This document shows, in pieces, positions 47,303 through 59,141 of a stretch of 64,000 bases of DNA; positions within the stretch are counted from its first letter, which is position 1, and each line of letters opens with the position of its first letter. The notes beneath the pieces were generated by a model, which had not been told where the DNA came from, did not search any database, and saw only the letters and a list, made by a program, of their open reading frames with translations. Source of the stretch: Sulfurospirillum oryzae (GTDB lineage Bacteria > Campylobacterota > Campylobacteria > Campylobacterales > Sulfurospirillaceae); the NCBI RefSeq assembly GCF_025770725.1, contig NZ_JANZKZ010000001.1, positions 806,001 through 870,000 on the forward strand. The letters run 5' to 3'. The position numbers and the translations under genes were made by a program.

Positions 47303-48229
47303 AATCTTTTTATCGACACTTGAAAGTGCTAACGTCTCAATTTGCTCACGCGTAAAGTAGCCATCTACTTTTACATGTAATGATTCACACCTAAAAGCTT
47401 CTAGTTCCAATTTAAAATGGCTATAGGTGTGAGTGACACTCCCTAGACTTTTAGCATCTTTGGGAAGTTCACCCGCTTGTACAAAACCCCAAAGTCCATG
47501 AAGAAGTCTCTCTTTTCGTTGAACAAGCCCCAGCTTTCCCTCGTTATAAACAACCAAAGCAAACCGTTTTTTCGTTGGGACTTTGGCTTTTTTAAGAGCC
47601 TTTGGGTAGTTTTCAGGCGCAGTTTTACCTTTACATGTAAGAGACAACGGACACTCTTTACATATAGGATTTTTTGGCGTACAGATGAGTGAGCCTATGT
47701 CCATCATCGCTTGATTGTGCTCGTAAGGATGCTTTACATGTAAGAATTCCCATGCCTTTGCCCAAAGCATCTTTTCATCTTTGACACTAAGAGCAAAGTA
47801 GCGACACAACACGCGCTTTACATTGGCATCCAAAATGGGAAGAGCGTGTCTGTAAGCAAAGACACAAATAGCGTGCGCTGTGCTCTTTCCAATGCCTTTA
47901 AGCCCGCCTAACTCTTCAGGACTACGTGGCAAAACACCTTTACATGTAAAAGCGGTATGGTGAAGATTTTTAGCTCTTGTGTAGTATCCAAGCCCTTCCC
48001 ACATTTTTAAAACATCATCTAAGGACGCATCAGCCACACTTTGAAGTGTGGGAAATCGCTCTAAAAAAGGAAAGTAAAAACGCTCCAAAACGGTTTTAAC
48101 TTGAGTTTGTTGTAGCATTATTTCGCTGAGGTATATTTTGTACGCATCATCCGTTTGCCGCCAAGGAAGATCATGCCGACCGTTTTTTTGATACCAATCT
48201 AAAAGTGATTTATGAGCTTCATTGTGCAT
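47258..48229 (-). CDS. mutY: A/G-specific adenine DNA glycosylase
   Basis: Removes adenine mispaired with 8-oxoguanine. Catalytic Glu in LSEIMLQQTQV (~33), helix-hairpin-helix GLKGIGKSTAHAI (~108), catalytic Asp in ILDANVKRVL (~133), and the 4Fe-4S loop CTPKNPICKECPLSLTC (~182-198). A C-terminal NUDIX-like 8-oxoG recognition domain follows. 323 residues, normal. It carries four exact TTACATGTAA copies (47371, 47631, 47734, 47940), the highest density in the window. One of them encodes the last cluster cysteine. Confidence 0.94.
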   Translation of the reverse strand: MHNEAHKSLLDWYQKNGRHDLPWRQTDDAYKIYLSEIMLQQTQVKTVLERFYFPFLERFPTLQSVADASLDDVLKMWEGLGYYTRAKNLHHTAFTCKGVLPRSPEELGGLKGIGKSTAHAICVFAYRHALPILDANVKRVLCRYFALSVKDEKMLWAKAWEFLHVKHPYEHNQAMMDIGSLICTPKNPICKECPLSLTCKGKTAPENYPKALKKAKVPTKKRFALVVYNEGKLGLVQRKERLLHGLWGFVQAGELPKDAKSLGSVTHTYSHFKLELEAFRCESLHVKVDGYFTREQIETLALSSVDKKILALPSMMGNIPPTS

Positions 48230-48328
48230 AAGATATTGTATCCAAACCTCATTTTATAAAATAAAAGTAGTAATATAATTGGCAAAAAATTTCCGCTATA
48301 ATTTTACAATTTTTATTAGGACATAATT

Positions 48329-49651
48329 ATGTTTAAGAGTTTACATTCTGAATTTGAAAAAAAAGATACTGATTTATACAAGTTTCAACAAAGAAAAGGC
48401 TTTTCTAAATATATTCTTATTAGATCGCTCGATATAAACACTTTGAAAGAGATAATTAAAGATCAAACAGGAAATGATGCTAAATCTTCAAAGCAGGACG
48501 AACTATATAAAGAATTATTTGATACAGATATTACTATCGACAAATTAATTGAACATATATTAAAAAAATATCCAGAAGAAAGAGAGTATCGACTAGAACA
48601 AGAAAAGCATCTTCCAGCTATAATTGAAAATTTTGGAGATGTAAAATGTGGAATTAGAAATGACAATATGAATGATGTTGCAAAAGCATTGGTAAGAGAC
48701 AAATCTATTCTAAGTAAAAAAGAATTGGATAGACGAGTTAATGAGTTACTACAAGGAACTATAAAAGGCTACCTTTTATGGCAATACTATAATCAAGTCA
48801 CAAATGACTTGATAGAACATATAGTAAATGATCATCCAAGTGTCATTCCAACGATAAGAAAAATTCATGATGTAGATTTTTTTCTCAAAATAAATGATGA
48901 AATTGTCCCTTTTGATCTCAAAATAACACATATATCAAATGATTTTTTTGATAAATATACAAAAGGAATAGAGCTCAATATTGATAATAAATGTAATATA
49001 ACAGATGACTATTGCATTAATGACCGTTCCCATGGTGAGCTAGAACAAATAAAAAATCTATATAAAGTTACAAAAGAAAAACGACTACCTAAAATGACAG
49101 GGCAATCAAAAGAAGATTTAAAAAACAACCTAACTTCTCTGGGAATTGAAGAGATCAATCAAGAGTTAAGTGCATTAGAAGAATTAAAAGAAATTAAAAC
49201 TTATTACAGTCAGATTAAACTCAAATATGATTTACCTAATATGAGTAAATTAAGCCAACAGGGAATGGTTGATATCTTATTGAAATATAATCAAACTGAA
49301 ACAGAAAAACTATTAGAGCAATTAATTGCAAAAAGACGAACCTGTATCAAACAATTAGAAACTGATAGGAAAATTCTAGAATGGTGGAATTATAAAAATC
49401 AAGGAGAACGTTTATTCAAAAACAATAATCGTTTTTTTGTTTTTTTGGCTTACCGTAACTCATTTGAGGATGCAAGACCATTAAAAGGAAACGTAGATTC
49501 TTTAAAAAACTTAATTAGTCGGCAACTTGATGCCATCTCAAATGGTCAAGAATTGAATACAATTAATTATTATTACGATAAAGATAAAAATTTAAAAGGA
49601 TCATATACTATAAATGCCACTTCTGTAATTTATGCAAGTGAAATTATATGA
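48329..49651 (+). CDS. Putative type II restriction endonuclease, PD-(D/E)xK type
   Basis: 440 residues without clear family match. A nuclease-like core is visible near residues 185-202: HDVDFFLKINDEIVPFDLKI, i.e. Asp, then DLK as the (D/E)xK pair after two beta strands. Much of the rest is lysine- and asparagine-rich helix. AGGAC precedes the ATG. It runs tail to tail with a DNA methyltransferase (8-nt overlap of 3' ends), which is the main reason to call it the cognate nuclease. Composition is more AT-rich than flanking mutY and ung, and no TTACATGTAA is present, consistent with recent transfer. Specificity unknown. Confidence 0.65.
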   Translation: MFKSLHSEFEKKDTDLYKFQQRKGFSKYILIRSLDINTLKEIIKDQTGNDAKSSKQDELYKELFDTDITIDKLIEHILKKYPEEREYRLEQEKHLPAIIENFGDVKCGIRNDNMNDVAKALVRDKSILSKKELDRRVNELLQGTIKGYLLWQYYNQVTNDLIEHIVNDHPSVIPTIRKIHDVDFFLKINDEIVPFDLKITHISNDFFDKYTKGIELNIDNKCNITDDYCINDRSHGELEQIKNLYKVTKEKRLPKMTGQSKEDLKNNLTSLGIEEINQELSALEELKEIKTYYSQIKLKYDLPNMSKLSQQGMVDILLKYNQTETEKLLEQLIAKRRTCIKQLETDRKILEWWNYKNQGERLFKNNNRFFVFLAYRNSFEDARPLKGNVDSLKNLISRQLDAISNGQELNTINYYYDKDKNLKGSYTINATSVIYASEII

Positions 49652-51233
49652 ACCACAGTCCTTCCTCATTTATAGAAAAATATTTACTAAGAATTTCTAG
49701 AATATTAACCTTAGCGATGATGATATGCTTTGAAAAAAATTCTTGAAGTAAAACCATATAAATATTATTTGTATCTACATACGTTATTTTAGACATCAGC
49801 TGCTTAGTAGTATTAACAATTAAAGCCACAGTTTCATTAAAAGATAATATTTGATGTTGATTAGATGATGTACTTTTTAAGAAAGTAATCATCATATCAC
49901 CCTTGACTGTTTTGGTTCTATTCAATTGTCTAGGTGTAAATGTTTTTTGCGTCAACCATTCAATTTTATGAAGTTGAAAATTATTTTTTAAACAACCATT
50001 CAAAATTGCATACCATTCCTCTCCTGAAATCGAGTGAAACGTTAATGTAAAATACTTCTGAGGTTTTAATACTCGATGTATCTCATATAAGCATTGCTCA
50101 ATATCACTTCCAAATTCTTTAATAGTCTTAACTCTTTTTTTACTATCGCTTACAACAACTTCATTATTGTAGTCAACAGAAAATCCTAACCAAGTATTCC
50201 AAATGATACTTTGTTCAAAATAAGGAACAGAATCTCCATAAGGAGGATCTGCAAAAATATAGTCAATTGAATTATCCGGATATGGTAATTTTTTTGTATC
50301 TAACGAGTCAATAATATAACTTGTATTTTCAATTGTCATTTCATTAATTGATGCAACTTCTCCATTATACTGATGTAATGATATATTCTTTTTCAATGCT
50401 TTTATAAAATCTTTCTTTCCAGATACTAACTTTTGAACTCGATTTTTGAAATAATGAAATACGTTGTTTTCAATATATGTTTCACCTATATAAAATCCTG
50501 TCATCCAAGCGCCAGATGCCATTTCACCTCTGCTTTTAATTGGAGGAACTAAACGTGAGCAATTTGCTAAATTAGATGTAAAAGCTAACAATAACAAGTC
50601 TTTATATACTTTATCAGATACCTGATTTATAGCATCGAATAATGCTATATGAGATGATAAAGCTCTAACAGTAAATAAATCATCTGTTGTAAGACCTTTG
50701 TATGCACTGATTCTGCTATTTGGAATAATTTTGGAAACTGGATGATCCATCAAAGATACATTATGTTCTTGATTTAAAATATAATCTATTTGTGTTTGAG
50801 ATAAAGTAAATTCAATTGAAGCTTTTGTGCATTTACATTGTATTTTTGCTTTTACTGGTATATCTTGTTTTGTTCGCAAGGTTGCAATAACTCGTGCATC
50901 ATGTCCACATTTTGGACATTTTATTATGTTCCAAAAGATATTCTCACTCAAGGTTTGAACAATAATATCATCACTTAAATTTTCTAATCTACTAATATTA
51001 AATTCATGGGTTAAAAGCTGTTTTTGAATAAATGAAGCAATAGGATTCAAATCATTCGATATGACATTTCTTTTATTGATATAAGCCTCAGCAGTAAAAA
51101 CACCATATCCAGAAAAAGGGTCTAAAACTATATCCCCTTCTTTTGTAAATTCATCTAAAAGACTTCTTAATTGTTCAGGAGGTTTTTTCCCCCAATATTT
51201 GTGCATTCCATAACGCGGCAGTTTTTGAGACAA
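49644..51233 (-). CDS. Type II DNA methyltransferase with zinc-ribbon insert
   Basis: 529 residues. SAM-binding motif I is LDPFSGYGVFTAEA (~36), with catalytic motif IV ADPPYGDSVPYFEQS (~311). Between them is a cysteine cluster (CPKCGH ... CKC, ~107-135), probably a zinc ribbon. DPPY makes it an N6-adenine or N4-cytosine amino-methyltransferase. N-terminal GMHKYWGKKPPEQ is common in this group. It starts at TTG 51233 with AAGGC upstream. Tail-to-tail with the putative nuclease and divergent from an XRE regulator. Recognition site unknown. Confidence 0.85.
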   Translation of the reverse strand: MSQKLPRYGMHKYWGKKPPEQLRSLLDEFTKEGDIVLDPFSGYGVFTAEAYINKRNVISNDLNPIASFIQKQLLTHEFNISRLENLSDDIIVQTLSENIFWNIIKCPKCGHDARVIATLRTKQDIPVKAKIQCKCTKASIEFTLSQTQIDYILNQEHNVSLMDHPVSKIIPNSRISAYKGLTTDDLFTVRALSSHIALFDAINQVSDKVYKDLLLLAFTSNLANCSRLVPPIKSRGEMASGAWMTGFYIGETYIENNVFHYFKNRVQKLVSGKKDFIKALKKNISLHQYNGEVASINEMTIENTSYIIDSLDTKKLPYPDNSIDYIFADPPYGDSVPYFEQSIIWNTWLGFSVDYNNEVVVSDSKKRVKTIKEFGSDIEQCLYEIHRVLKPQKYFTLTFHSISGEEWYAILNGCLKNNFQLHKIEWLTQKTFTPRQLNRTKTVKGDMMITFLKSTSSNQHQILSFNETVALIVNTTKQLMSKITYVDTNNIYMVLLQEFFSKHIIIAKVNILEILSKYFSINEEGLWFI

Positions 51234-51328
51234 TGTATAGCCTTATTTTATGTTTATATAGTATAATTCTATTCTTAATAAGATTAATAAATACTTAATA
51301 TGAATATATTATACGTTAAAGGTATATA

Positions 51329-51694
51329 ATGAGCTTTATTTCAAATTCACAAATCATTGGCACTATTTTTTCCTGGTTAAGAGCACAAAAGAATATAGAT
51401 CAAATCACGTTTGCAAAAAAGATGAAACTTACACAAGCTTCTTTATCTAGAATCGAGAATGGGAAAGCAATAATGAATATAGAACAAGTTCTGTTTGCAT
51501 CCAACATATTGGAAATTGAAAGTTCCTATGTTTTAATTTTATTTACTAAATTAAAAGAACTTTTAGAAAATCAAGGTTTTGTTATAGTGAATAGTAGAGA
51601 TACTATTAATGGACGCAATATTAGTTTTGAGCCAATAACAATTGTACGAGGAGTTTTAACCCAACACGTTTTATCTATAATGAATAAAATCTAA
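51329..51694 (+). CDS. XRE-family regulator of the restriction-modification locus
   Basis: 121 residues. N-terminal Cro/C1 helix-turn-helix (TFAKKMKLTQASLSRIENGK, ~31-50), then a short C-terminal extension unlike typical ~80-residue C proteins. It is divergent from the methyltransferase gene across a 95-bp AT-rich gap with TATAAT (51264-51269), so it most likely times methyltransferase expression and its own. Unlike classic controller proteins it is not upstream of the nuclease gene. AAAGG precedes the ATG. Confidence 0.8.
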   Translation: MSFISNSQIIGTIFSWLRAQKNIDQITFAKKMKLTQASLSRIENGKAIMNIEQVLFASNILEIESSYVLILFTKLKELLENQGFVIVNSRDTINGRNISFEPITIVRGVLTQHVLSIMNKI

Positions 51695-51781
51695 TTCCTA
51701 CTATAGAATATAATAAGGATTAGAATGACAGTTCATATTTTCTATTCTTTTCGTACCACTCAAAAATAGCCTCTTTTACAT

Positions 51782-52456
51782 TCAAGCCAAGCACCACTGA
51801 ATAGGTTTTTTACCGTTACATGTAAGGTATTCGTTACTTTTTGAAAAAGGCTTTGATCCAAAAAATCCGCGGTATGATGAGAGAGGAGAAGGGTGAGGAG
51901 CGCGTAATATGAGATGTTTTTTGCTGTCAATAAGGCTTGCTTTTGCCCCTGCTGGACTTCCCCAAAGAATGAAAACCAAATGCTCTTTTTGCGTGCTTAA
52001 AAGTTTAATAACAGCATCAGTGAAGTTTTCCCAACCTTGCCCACGATGTGAATTGGCTTCGCTTGCACGCACCGTTAAAACTGTGTTTAGTAAAAAAACA
52101 CCTTGCTTTGCCCATGCTGTTAGATTTCCGTTGCGAGGAATAGCACAGCCAAGATCATCACGTAGCTCTTTGAAAATATTTTGAAGGGATGGCGGATGCT
52201 GGATGCCGTCTTGCACTGAAAAAGAGAGCCCATGCGCCTGATTAGCTCCATGATAAGGGTCTTGCCCTAAAATGACCACTTCGACTTTATCAAAAGGGGT
52301 ATTATCGAAGGCTGCAAAGATATTGGCGCTTTTAGGATAAATGGTATGGCTTTTTTTTTCTTCCACCAAGAAGTTTTTTAAGACTTCAAAATAAGGTTTT
52401 TGAAACTCATCCAACAAAACAACTTTCCAGCTCTCTTCAATTTTTGGATCAACCAT
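51782..52456 (-). CDS. ung: Uracil-DNA glycosylase, family 1
   Basis: Removes uracil from DNA. Catalytic water-activating loop LGQDPYHGANQAHGLSFSV (~62-80), GVFLLNTVLTV, and the His loop RAPHPSPLSSYRG (~187). 224 residues, normal length; cytoplasmic. It is preceded on the same strand by the restriction-modification island and mutY, so mutY and ung were probably near neighbours before the island entered. One palindrome copy (51816) near the C-terminus encodes Thr-Cys. Confidence 0.95.
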   Translation of the reverse strand: MVDPKIEESWKVVLLDEFQKPYFEVLKNFLVEEKKSHTIYPKSANIFAAFDNTPFDKVEVVILGQDPYHGANQAHGLSFSVQDGIQHPPSLQNIFKELRDDLGCAIPRNGNLTAWAKQGVFLLNTVLTVRASEANSHRGQGWENFTDAVIKLLSTQKEHLVFILWGSPAGAKASLIDSKKHLILRAPHPSPLSSYRGFFGSKPFSKSNEYLTCNGKKPIQWCLA

Positions 52457-52502
52457 TTTTATCCTTTAATTAATTGCAGTCTATTTTTTAAGAATTTTTG
52501 GG

Positions 52503-52508
52503 TAAAAT
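52503..52508 (+). promoter_or_regulatory. Promoter of the SRP RNA gene (-10 TAAAAT)
   Basis: TAAAAT just upstream of the predicted RNA 5' end, inside the divergent gap next to ung. Confidence 0.5.
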
Positions 52509-52514
52509 ACGCTT

Positions 52515-52625
52515 CGCCTTCTTCTAGACCTGTGCAATGTCTTCTAAGAGCATCGCTTCAGGGTGGGAACACAGCAGAGCACTTTTTTTAGGTGTGTGCC
52601 GCAGTCATCTGGGAGAGGGTTTTTA
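52515..52625 (+). ncRNA. ffs: Signal recognition particle RNA (4.5S type)
   Basis: The SRP domain IV apical hairpin is clear: TTCAGGGTGGGAACACAGCAG, with a GGAA tetraloop (52566-52569) closed by GTG/CAC, and the asymmetric-loop strands TCAGG and CAGCAG that bind Ffh. Outer arms (CCTTCTTCTAGAC and GTCATCTGGGAGAGG) pair roughly, and a TTTTT end follows. Size ~110 nt fits the bacterial small SRP RNA. Exact ends are approximate (within ~5 nt). Confidence 0.9.
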
Positions 52626-52634
52626 CACCACTAC

Positions 52635-53846
52635 TTACACTCCCAAATAATTTTCAATCTCCATCGCCAATTCGTAAAAATCAGCCTTACCCATTTTGCC
52701 TTTTTCTTTAAGCTTATGACGGATATGCTCTTTACCTTGAATTAGCTCTTTAGACTTCACTCCGTGTGAAATAGAAAGTGTTGCCTCAATAAATGCAGCA
52801 ATTCGATCACAATTTTTCAGCGCTTCGCCATCAATGGCATTGTATTTATCTTCATTGTAACGTGATAAATCATGCACCATTTCAATGCCATTTTCATTGA
52901 TACGGTTCATAAACTCATCTTTTTGATTGTCTCCATACAAACCCAAAAGGTATTTAAAGGTCGAAACCATTCCTTCTGGCAAATACGGTAAAATCTCTTC
53001 CTCAATCATTTTAATTTCAAACTCACTAATGATGTCATCAAGCCCGCTTACCGAATACTTCACAGGACTGATAATATCGCGTGTTAATGCTTCGGGAAAG
53101 TCATGAAAGAGCGCACAAAAAAAGTTGTTTTCCATGCGTTTATCGCATGCTTTAATGGAAAGAGAATAAAAATAACCCATAATAGCAACAATGAGCATGT
53201 GTCCAAGCACTGAGGTTTCAGGTATTCGTGGCGTTTGCGCCCAACGTTTTTGAAAACGAAGACGTCCACTAAGATCAATAATCTTAGAAATCTTTTTATT
53301 CATCTCCATTTTACGAACGCCAATAAGCTCGTAATAATCTTCAATTTCCTCTTCCACCGCCTCTTTTACTCGGTCAATATTGTTCAGAAATTGGCTGGTT
53401 TGATAGACAATAGAAAATTCCCAGCGTGTTGCCATGTACGAAGCCGCTTTGAGAATAAAACGCTCCTTTTTATACATAGAACTATCGCTCAAATACTTTT
53501 TAAAACGCTCATAAAAAGCGCCATTTTCAATATCACTCAGTGAATCATAGAGTTGTGCCAATACCCACGCATTGATCTCTTTCTCTTTTTTTTGAAGTGC
53601 TTTGCGAAAAACGTCAGGGCGAATATCAGTTACAACGACTCGACGCAAAAATTCAAAGATACCCGCTTCAATCATATTGACCATATTAATGCTATCTTTG
53701 GCTTCCATTTGTGCTAAAAAATAAGCAATAATGAACTTATGAGCTTGTTTGTCAAGCTCCACCAATTCGACCATACGAGGGTAATCATTCCAGCGTTGGA
53801 TCGAAGCAGCTCCGAAGAACTGTTCTATCAGTCTAGGGTTTAACAT
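52635..53846 (-). CDS. HD-domain metal-dependent phosphohydrolase
   Basis: 403 residues. HD-superfamily residues: H in VLGHMLIVA (~216), HD in ALFHDFPEALTRD (~247), D in NCDRIAAF (~346). Similar in that region to YfbR/HDDC2-type 5'-nucleotidases, but with a ~190-residue helical N-terminal extension of unknown role. Cytoplasmic. Overlaps queF by 7 nt and is the last gene of the gyrB operon. Substrate is probably a nucleotide, by family. Confidence 0.82.
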   Translation of the reverse strand: MLNPRLIEQFFGAASIQRWNDYPRMVELVELDKQAHKFIIAYFLAQMEAKDSINMVNMIEAGIFEFLRRVVVTDIRPDVFRKALQKKEKEINAWVLAQLYDSLSDIENGAFYERFKKYLSDSSMYKKERFILKAASYMATRWEFSIVYQTSQFLNNIDRVKEAVEEEIEDYYELIGVRKMEMNKKISKIIDLSGRLRFQKRWAQTPRIPETSVLGHMLIVAIMGYFYSLSIKACDKRMENNFFCALFHDFPEALTRDIISPVKYSVSGLDDIISEFEIKMIEEEILPYLPEGMVSTFKYLLGLYGDNQKDEFMNRINENGIEMVHDLSRYNEDKYNAIDGEALKNCDRIAAFIEATLSISHGVKSKELIQGKEHIRHKLKEKGKMGKADFYELAMEIENYLGV

Positions 53847-54235
53847 GAACTCTCATTTCGTACCTGTTTCGAGTCAATTTCAATCACCGTATGAACATTC
53901 CCTCTTGGGTTAAAATCAGCAACGACTTTGAGCCATTTTGGTTTGAGCTTAGAATCGAGAAGGTCATAAATTTCATTCGCACTGTTTTCGTGGCTGATGT
54001 TGCGATTCATAAAGCTGTTGATGTAAAGTTTGATTGCTTTAAGCTCCACAACCAGTTCATTGGGAATATAATCAATATAAATCGTTGCAAAATCTGGATA
54101 CCCACTACGTGGACATAGACAACAAAACTCTGGTAATGTAAGCTTAATAACGTAGTTTTTTTTATGCTGATTTGGCCAAATTTCTAAGTCTTTTTCAACA
54201 TCAAATTCTGTAATTATTTTTTCACCGTATTTCAT
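53840..54235 (-). CDS. queF: 7-cyano-7-deazaguanine (preQ0) reductase
   Basis: NADPH-dependent reductase that turns preQ0 into preQ1 for tRNA queuosine. 131-residue unimodular type, T-fold. Catalytic Cys in FCCLCPRSGYPDFA (~38-40) and the QueF motif ELKAIKLYINSF followed by SHENSANEI. It overlaps the upstream GGDEF/EAL gene by ATGA and the HD gene by 7 nt, so it is in the middle of a tightly coupled operon. Confidence 0.93.
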   Translation of the reverse strand: MKYGEKIITEFDVEKDLEIWPNQHKKNYVIKLTLPEFCCLCPRSGYPDFATIYIDYIPNELVVELKAIKLYINSFMNRNISHENSANEIYDLLDSKLKPKWLKVVADFNPRGNVHTVIEIDSKQVRNESSC

Positions 54236-55646
54236 AAATTATCTCCTATTATTTGTTCTATTGATTTTGGTTTTGAGATACAAAACCCTTGTATAAAATC
54301 AGGTTTAATCTCTTTCATTTTTTCAAAAAGAGCCTCTTTATCTACGAATTTTACCATACTTTGAATGTGAAGCGTTTGGATAAGTTCAACGTAGTGTGAA
54401 AGAAGTTGTTGGTATTTTGGATCATCAATTTTTTTGGTAAATTCAATATCAAATTTCACCAAATCAATCGGTAAATATTTAAGGTATTCAAAACCACAAT
54501 TATTACCACCAAAATTACCCAATGCTATTTTAAATCCAACCTCTTGATAACTCTCAATAATCTCTCTAAAACGGTGCATGTTTTCATAGCTTTTTTGCTC
54601 GATAATCTCAAGTATAAAACGATGCGGATCAATACCATTTTTTTCAAAAAGCGTTACAAGATAGCGTTTAAAACTAAGATTTCGAAGTGTTACAGGTGAA
54701 ACTTCAATGCAAAAAAGTACCTCTTTTTCCATTAAAGGTTTAATCTCTTCCAATAAAAGCTCAAAAACCTTTTCATCAAACTCTCTCTCATGTCCTGTAT
54801 GGTTAATGATACGTTGAATCTGCTGTTTTGAAAGTGTTCCATAGAGTTTAGATTCCATACGTGTCAAAATTTCTAAAATATTGATTTGATTTGATTTTTG
54901 TGCTAAAGAAGGTTGGTATTTGAAAAAAAGCTGTCGATGATTAATTGCTTCCTCGATAATCATTTGAAATTGATCAAGTTTAATGTTTGGAGTGATTTCT
55001 TCACTCTTTTTTTGTTCTTCCAACAACATTAAAAGTCGTTCTATAATATTGTTTACATCGCTATCATACGCAGCACTTAAAAGTGAAAAGGCCACTTTAA
55101 CTTCAATATTTAAAATTCCTATATTTTGAACACTTTTAGTAAAAATTGTTAAAAGATGTCTAAGCTCTCTGCTTGGATGGTTGAGTAAAAGTATAAAACC
55201 ATCATTGCTATATCTTCCAATGGCAATCTTTTTAAAACGATGCTCACGTAAAAAAAATTGTAATTTTTGAATAAAATGATAAAGAACTAAATCTCCATTA
55301 TTGATACCATAACGTTCATTGATGTCATTTAAATTATTGATATGTAAAAAGATAATGGTGGTGGTTTCACGCTTTTTGATTTTAACGATTTTACTGATAA
55401 TCTCTGCTCTGGTAAATGTTTTGGTTATTGGATCAATCAAACTTGTTTGAAATCCATGATAGATCAAATAAACCGTATAATAAACATAAATAGGAATCAA
55501 TAAAATAAGGAGAATATAATTAATTGACGTGTGCGAAAAAAGCTGAAAGGTATAGAAAAAAACGCTTATGAGAAGTAAGAGAGGAAAAGCGATTTTAAGA
55601 GCTGTAATAAATCGATTTTCTCTCTCCTTGATCTCAGAATAGAGCA

Positions 55647-55647
<1 letters not shown>
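54232..55647 (-). CDS. Membrane GGDEF-EAL protein with both catalytic motifs degenerate
   Basis: 471 residues. Two membrane spans (~17-35, ~42-62), then a GGDEF-type domain in which the signature is GRYSNDGF (~144-151) instead of GG(D/E)EF. An EAL-type domain follows in which EAL reads EIL (ILEILTRM, ~255) and the metal-binding DDFG reads GNFGG (~382). Neither cyclic-di-GMP synthesis nor hydrolysis is expected; a binding or scaffold role is more likely. Its ATG overlaps the gyrB stop by one base and its stop overlaps queF, so it is expressed with DNA gyrase. Confidence 0.85.
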
Positions 55648-58073
<2,426 letters not shown>

Positions 58074-59141
58074 TTAAATCATAATTGGCATAACAATGGT
58101 TGTAAAGTTATCACTCTCTAAAGTGAAAGGAAGACCACTGTCATTGAAACCTAGGGTAAAGTTACTATTTTCGATATTAGATAAAAAATCTAAAATATAA
58201 CGACTGTTAACGGCAAGGTAAATATCACTATCAAGTCCTGTTTTAAAATCAATTTCTGTTTTTGCTTCAATGTTATCGTCATTCAAACTTTCAAAGACAA
58301 TTTTTTCAGGTTTAAAAGTGATTTTAATTTCAGGGGAAATAATAGAAATTTGTTTAATAGATTCAACCATAGATTCACGGTTAAGTAAAATTCTGTAATT
58401 TTTATTTTTAGGAATGATACGCTGATAATCAGGAAATTTTCCATTGATAAGTTTTGTATAAAATGTAAAATGAGCAGAACTTGCAATGAGTGTGTTTTCA
58501 TCGTAAAAAATTTCAATGTTATCAAAAAAGAGTTTTTGAATTTCACTGATTGCTTTTTTAGGAATGATAAGTGAAAAATTATGTTCAGTTGGTTGTTCTA
58601 TTTGCATAATAGCAAGGCGCTTTGTATCGGTAGCAACTAAATTAATGCTGTTGTCCTTAATGTCAATTAAAGAACCATTGAGTTCGAATTTTGGATTATT
58701 GCTATCGATAGCTGGAGCTATTTTTTTAATGGAGCGAACAAGTGTGTTGCTATTGATGTCAAATTTAGGTTTAGAATCAATTTGTGGAAATGGAGGGAAA
58801 TCAGTTGGGTTAAGCATTGGAAGCTTAAATTTGGAGCTATTCTGTTTGATATAGAGGTAATCATTGATTGTTTCTAAAACAACTTCGTCATCTTTTAAAC
58901 CTTTAATAATATCTAAAAGCTTTTTTCCATTAGCGGTTGCATTGCCTGAAGTGATTATTTTGATCTCAGGTGTATGGTAAGAAAGACCAATTTCATAATC
59001 AGTTGCTTTAATGACAAATTGACTCTCTTCAGTGATTAATAAAACATGGGATGTAATTTGACTCAAATCTTTTTTTTCTAAATAGGGTTGAATGTTTAAC
59101 AACATGTTTTCTAAAATGCTTTTTTTAATCGAAACTTTCAT
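58074..59141 (-). CDS. dnaN: DNA polymerase III beta sliding clamp
   Basis: 355-residue processivity clamp, three repeated clamp domains, beginning MKVSIKKSILENMLLNIQPYL and ending with the usual ...TIVMPIMI tail. AAGGAG precedes the ATG. Follows dnaA on the same strand as in most origin regions; low identity is normal in this phylum, so recognition rests on length, position and the ends. Confidence 0.94.
   Translation of the reverse strand: MKVSIKKSILENMLLNIQPYLEKKDLSQITSHVLLITEESQFVIKATDYEIGLSYHTPEIKIITSGNATANGKKLLDIIKGLKDDEVVLETINDYLYIKQNSSKFKLPMLNPTDFPPFPQIDSKPKFDINSNTLVRSIKKIAPAIDSNNPKFELNGSLIDIKDNSINLVATDTKRLAIMQIEQPTEHNFSLIIPKKAISEIQKLFFDNIEIFYDENTLIASSAHFTFYTKLINGKFPDYQRIIPKNKNYRILLNRESMVESIKQISIISPEIKITFKPEKIVFESLNDDNIEAKTEIDFKTGLDSDIYLAVNSRYILDFLSNIENSNFTLGFNDSGLPFTLESDNFTTIVMPIMI

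Noticed and set aside
52400-52745. Short plus-strand ORFs around the SRP RNA
   Set aside because: They overlap the ung start, the RNA gene and the HD gene end; the conserved SRP hairpin explains the region.
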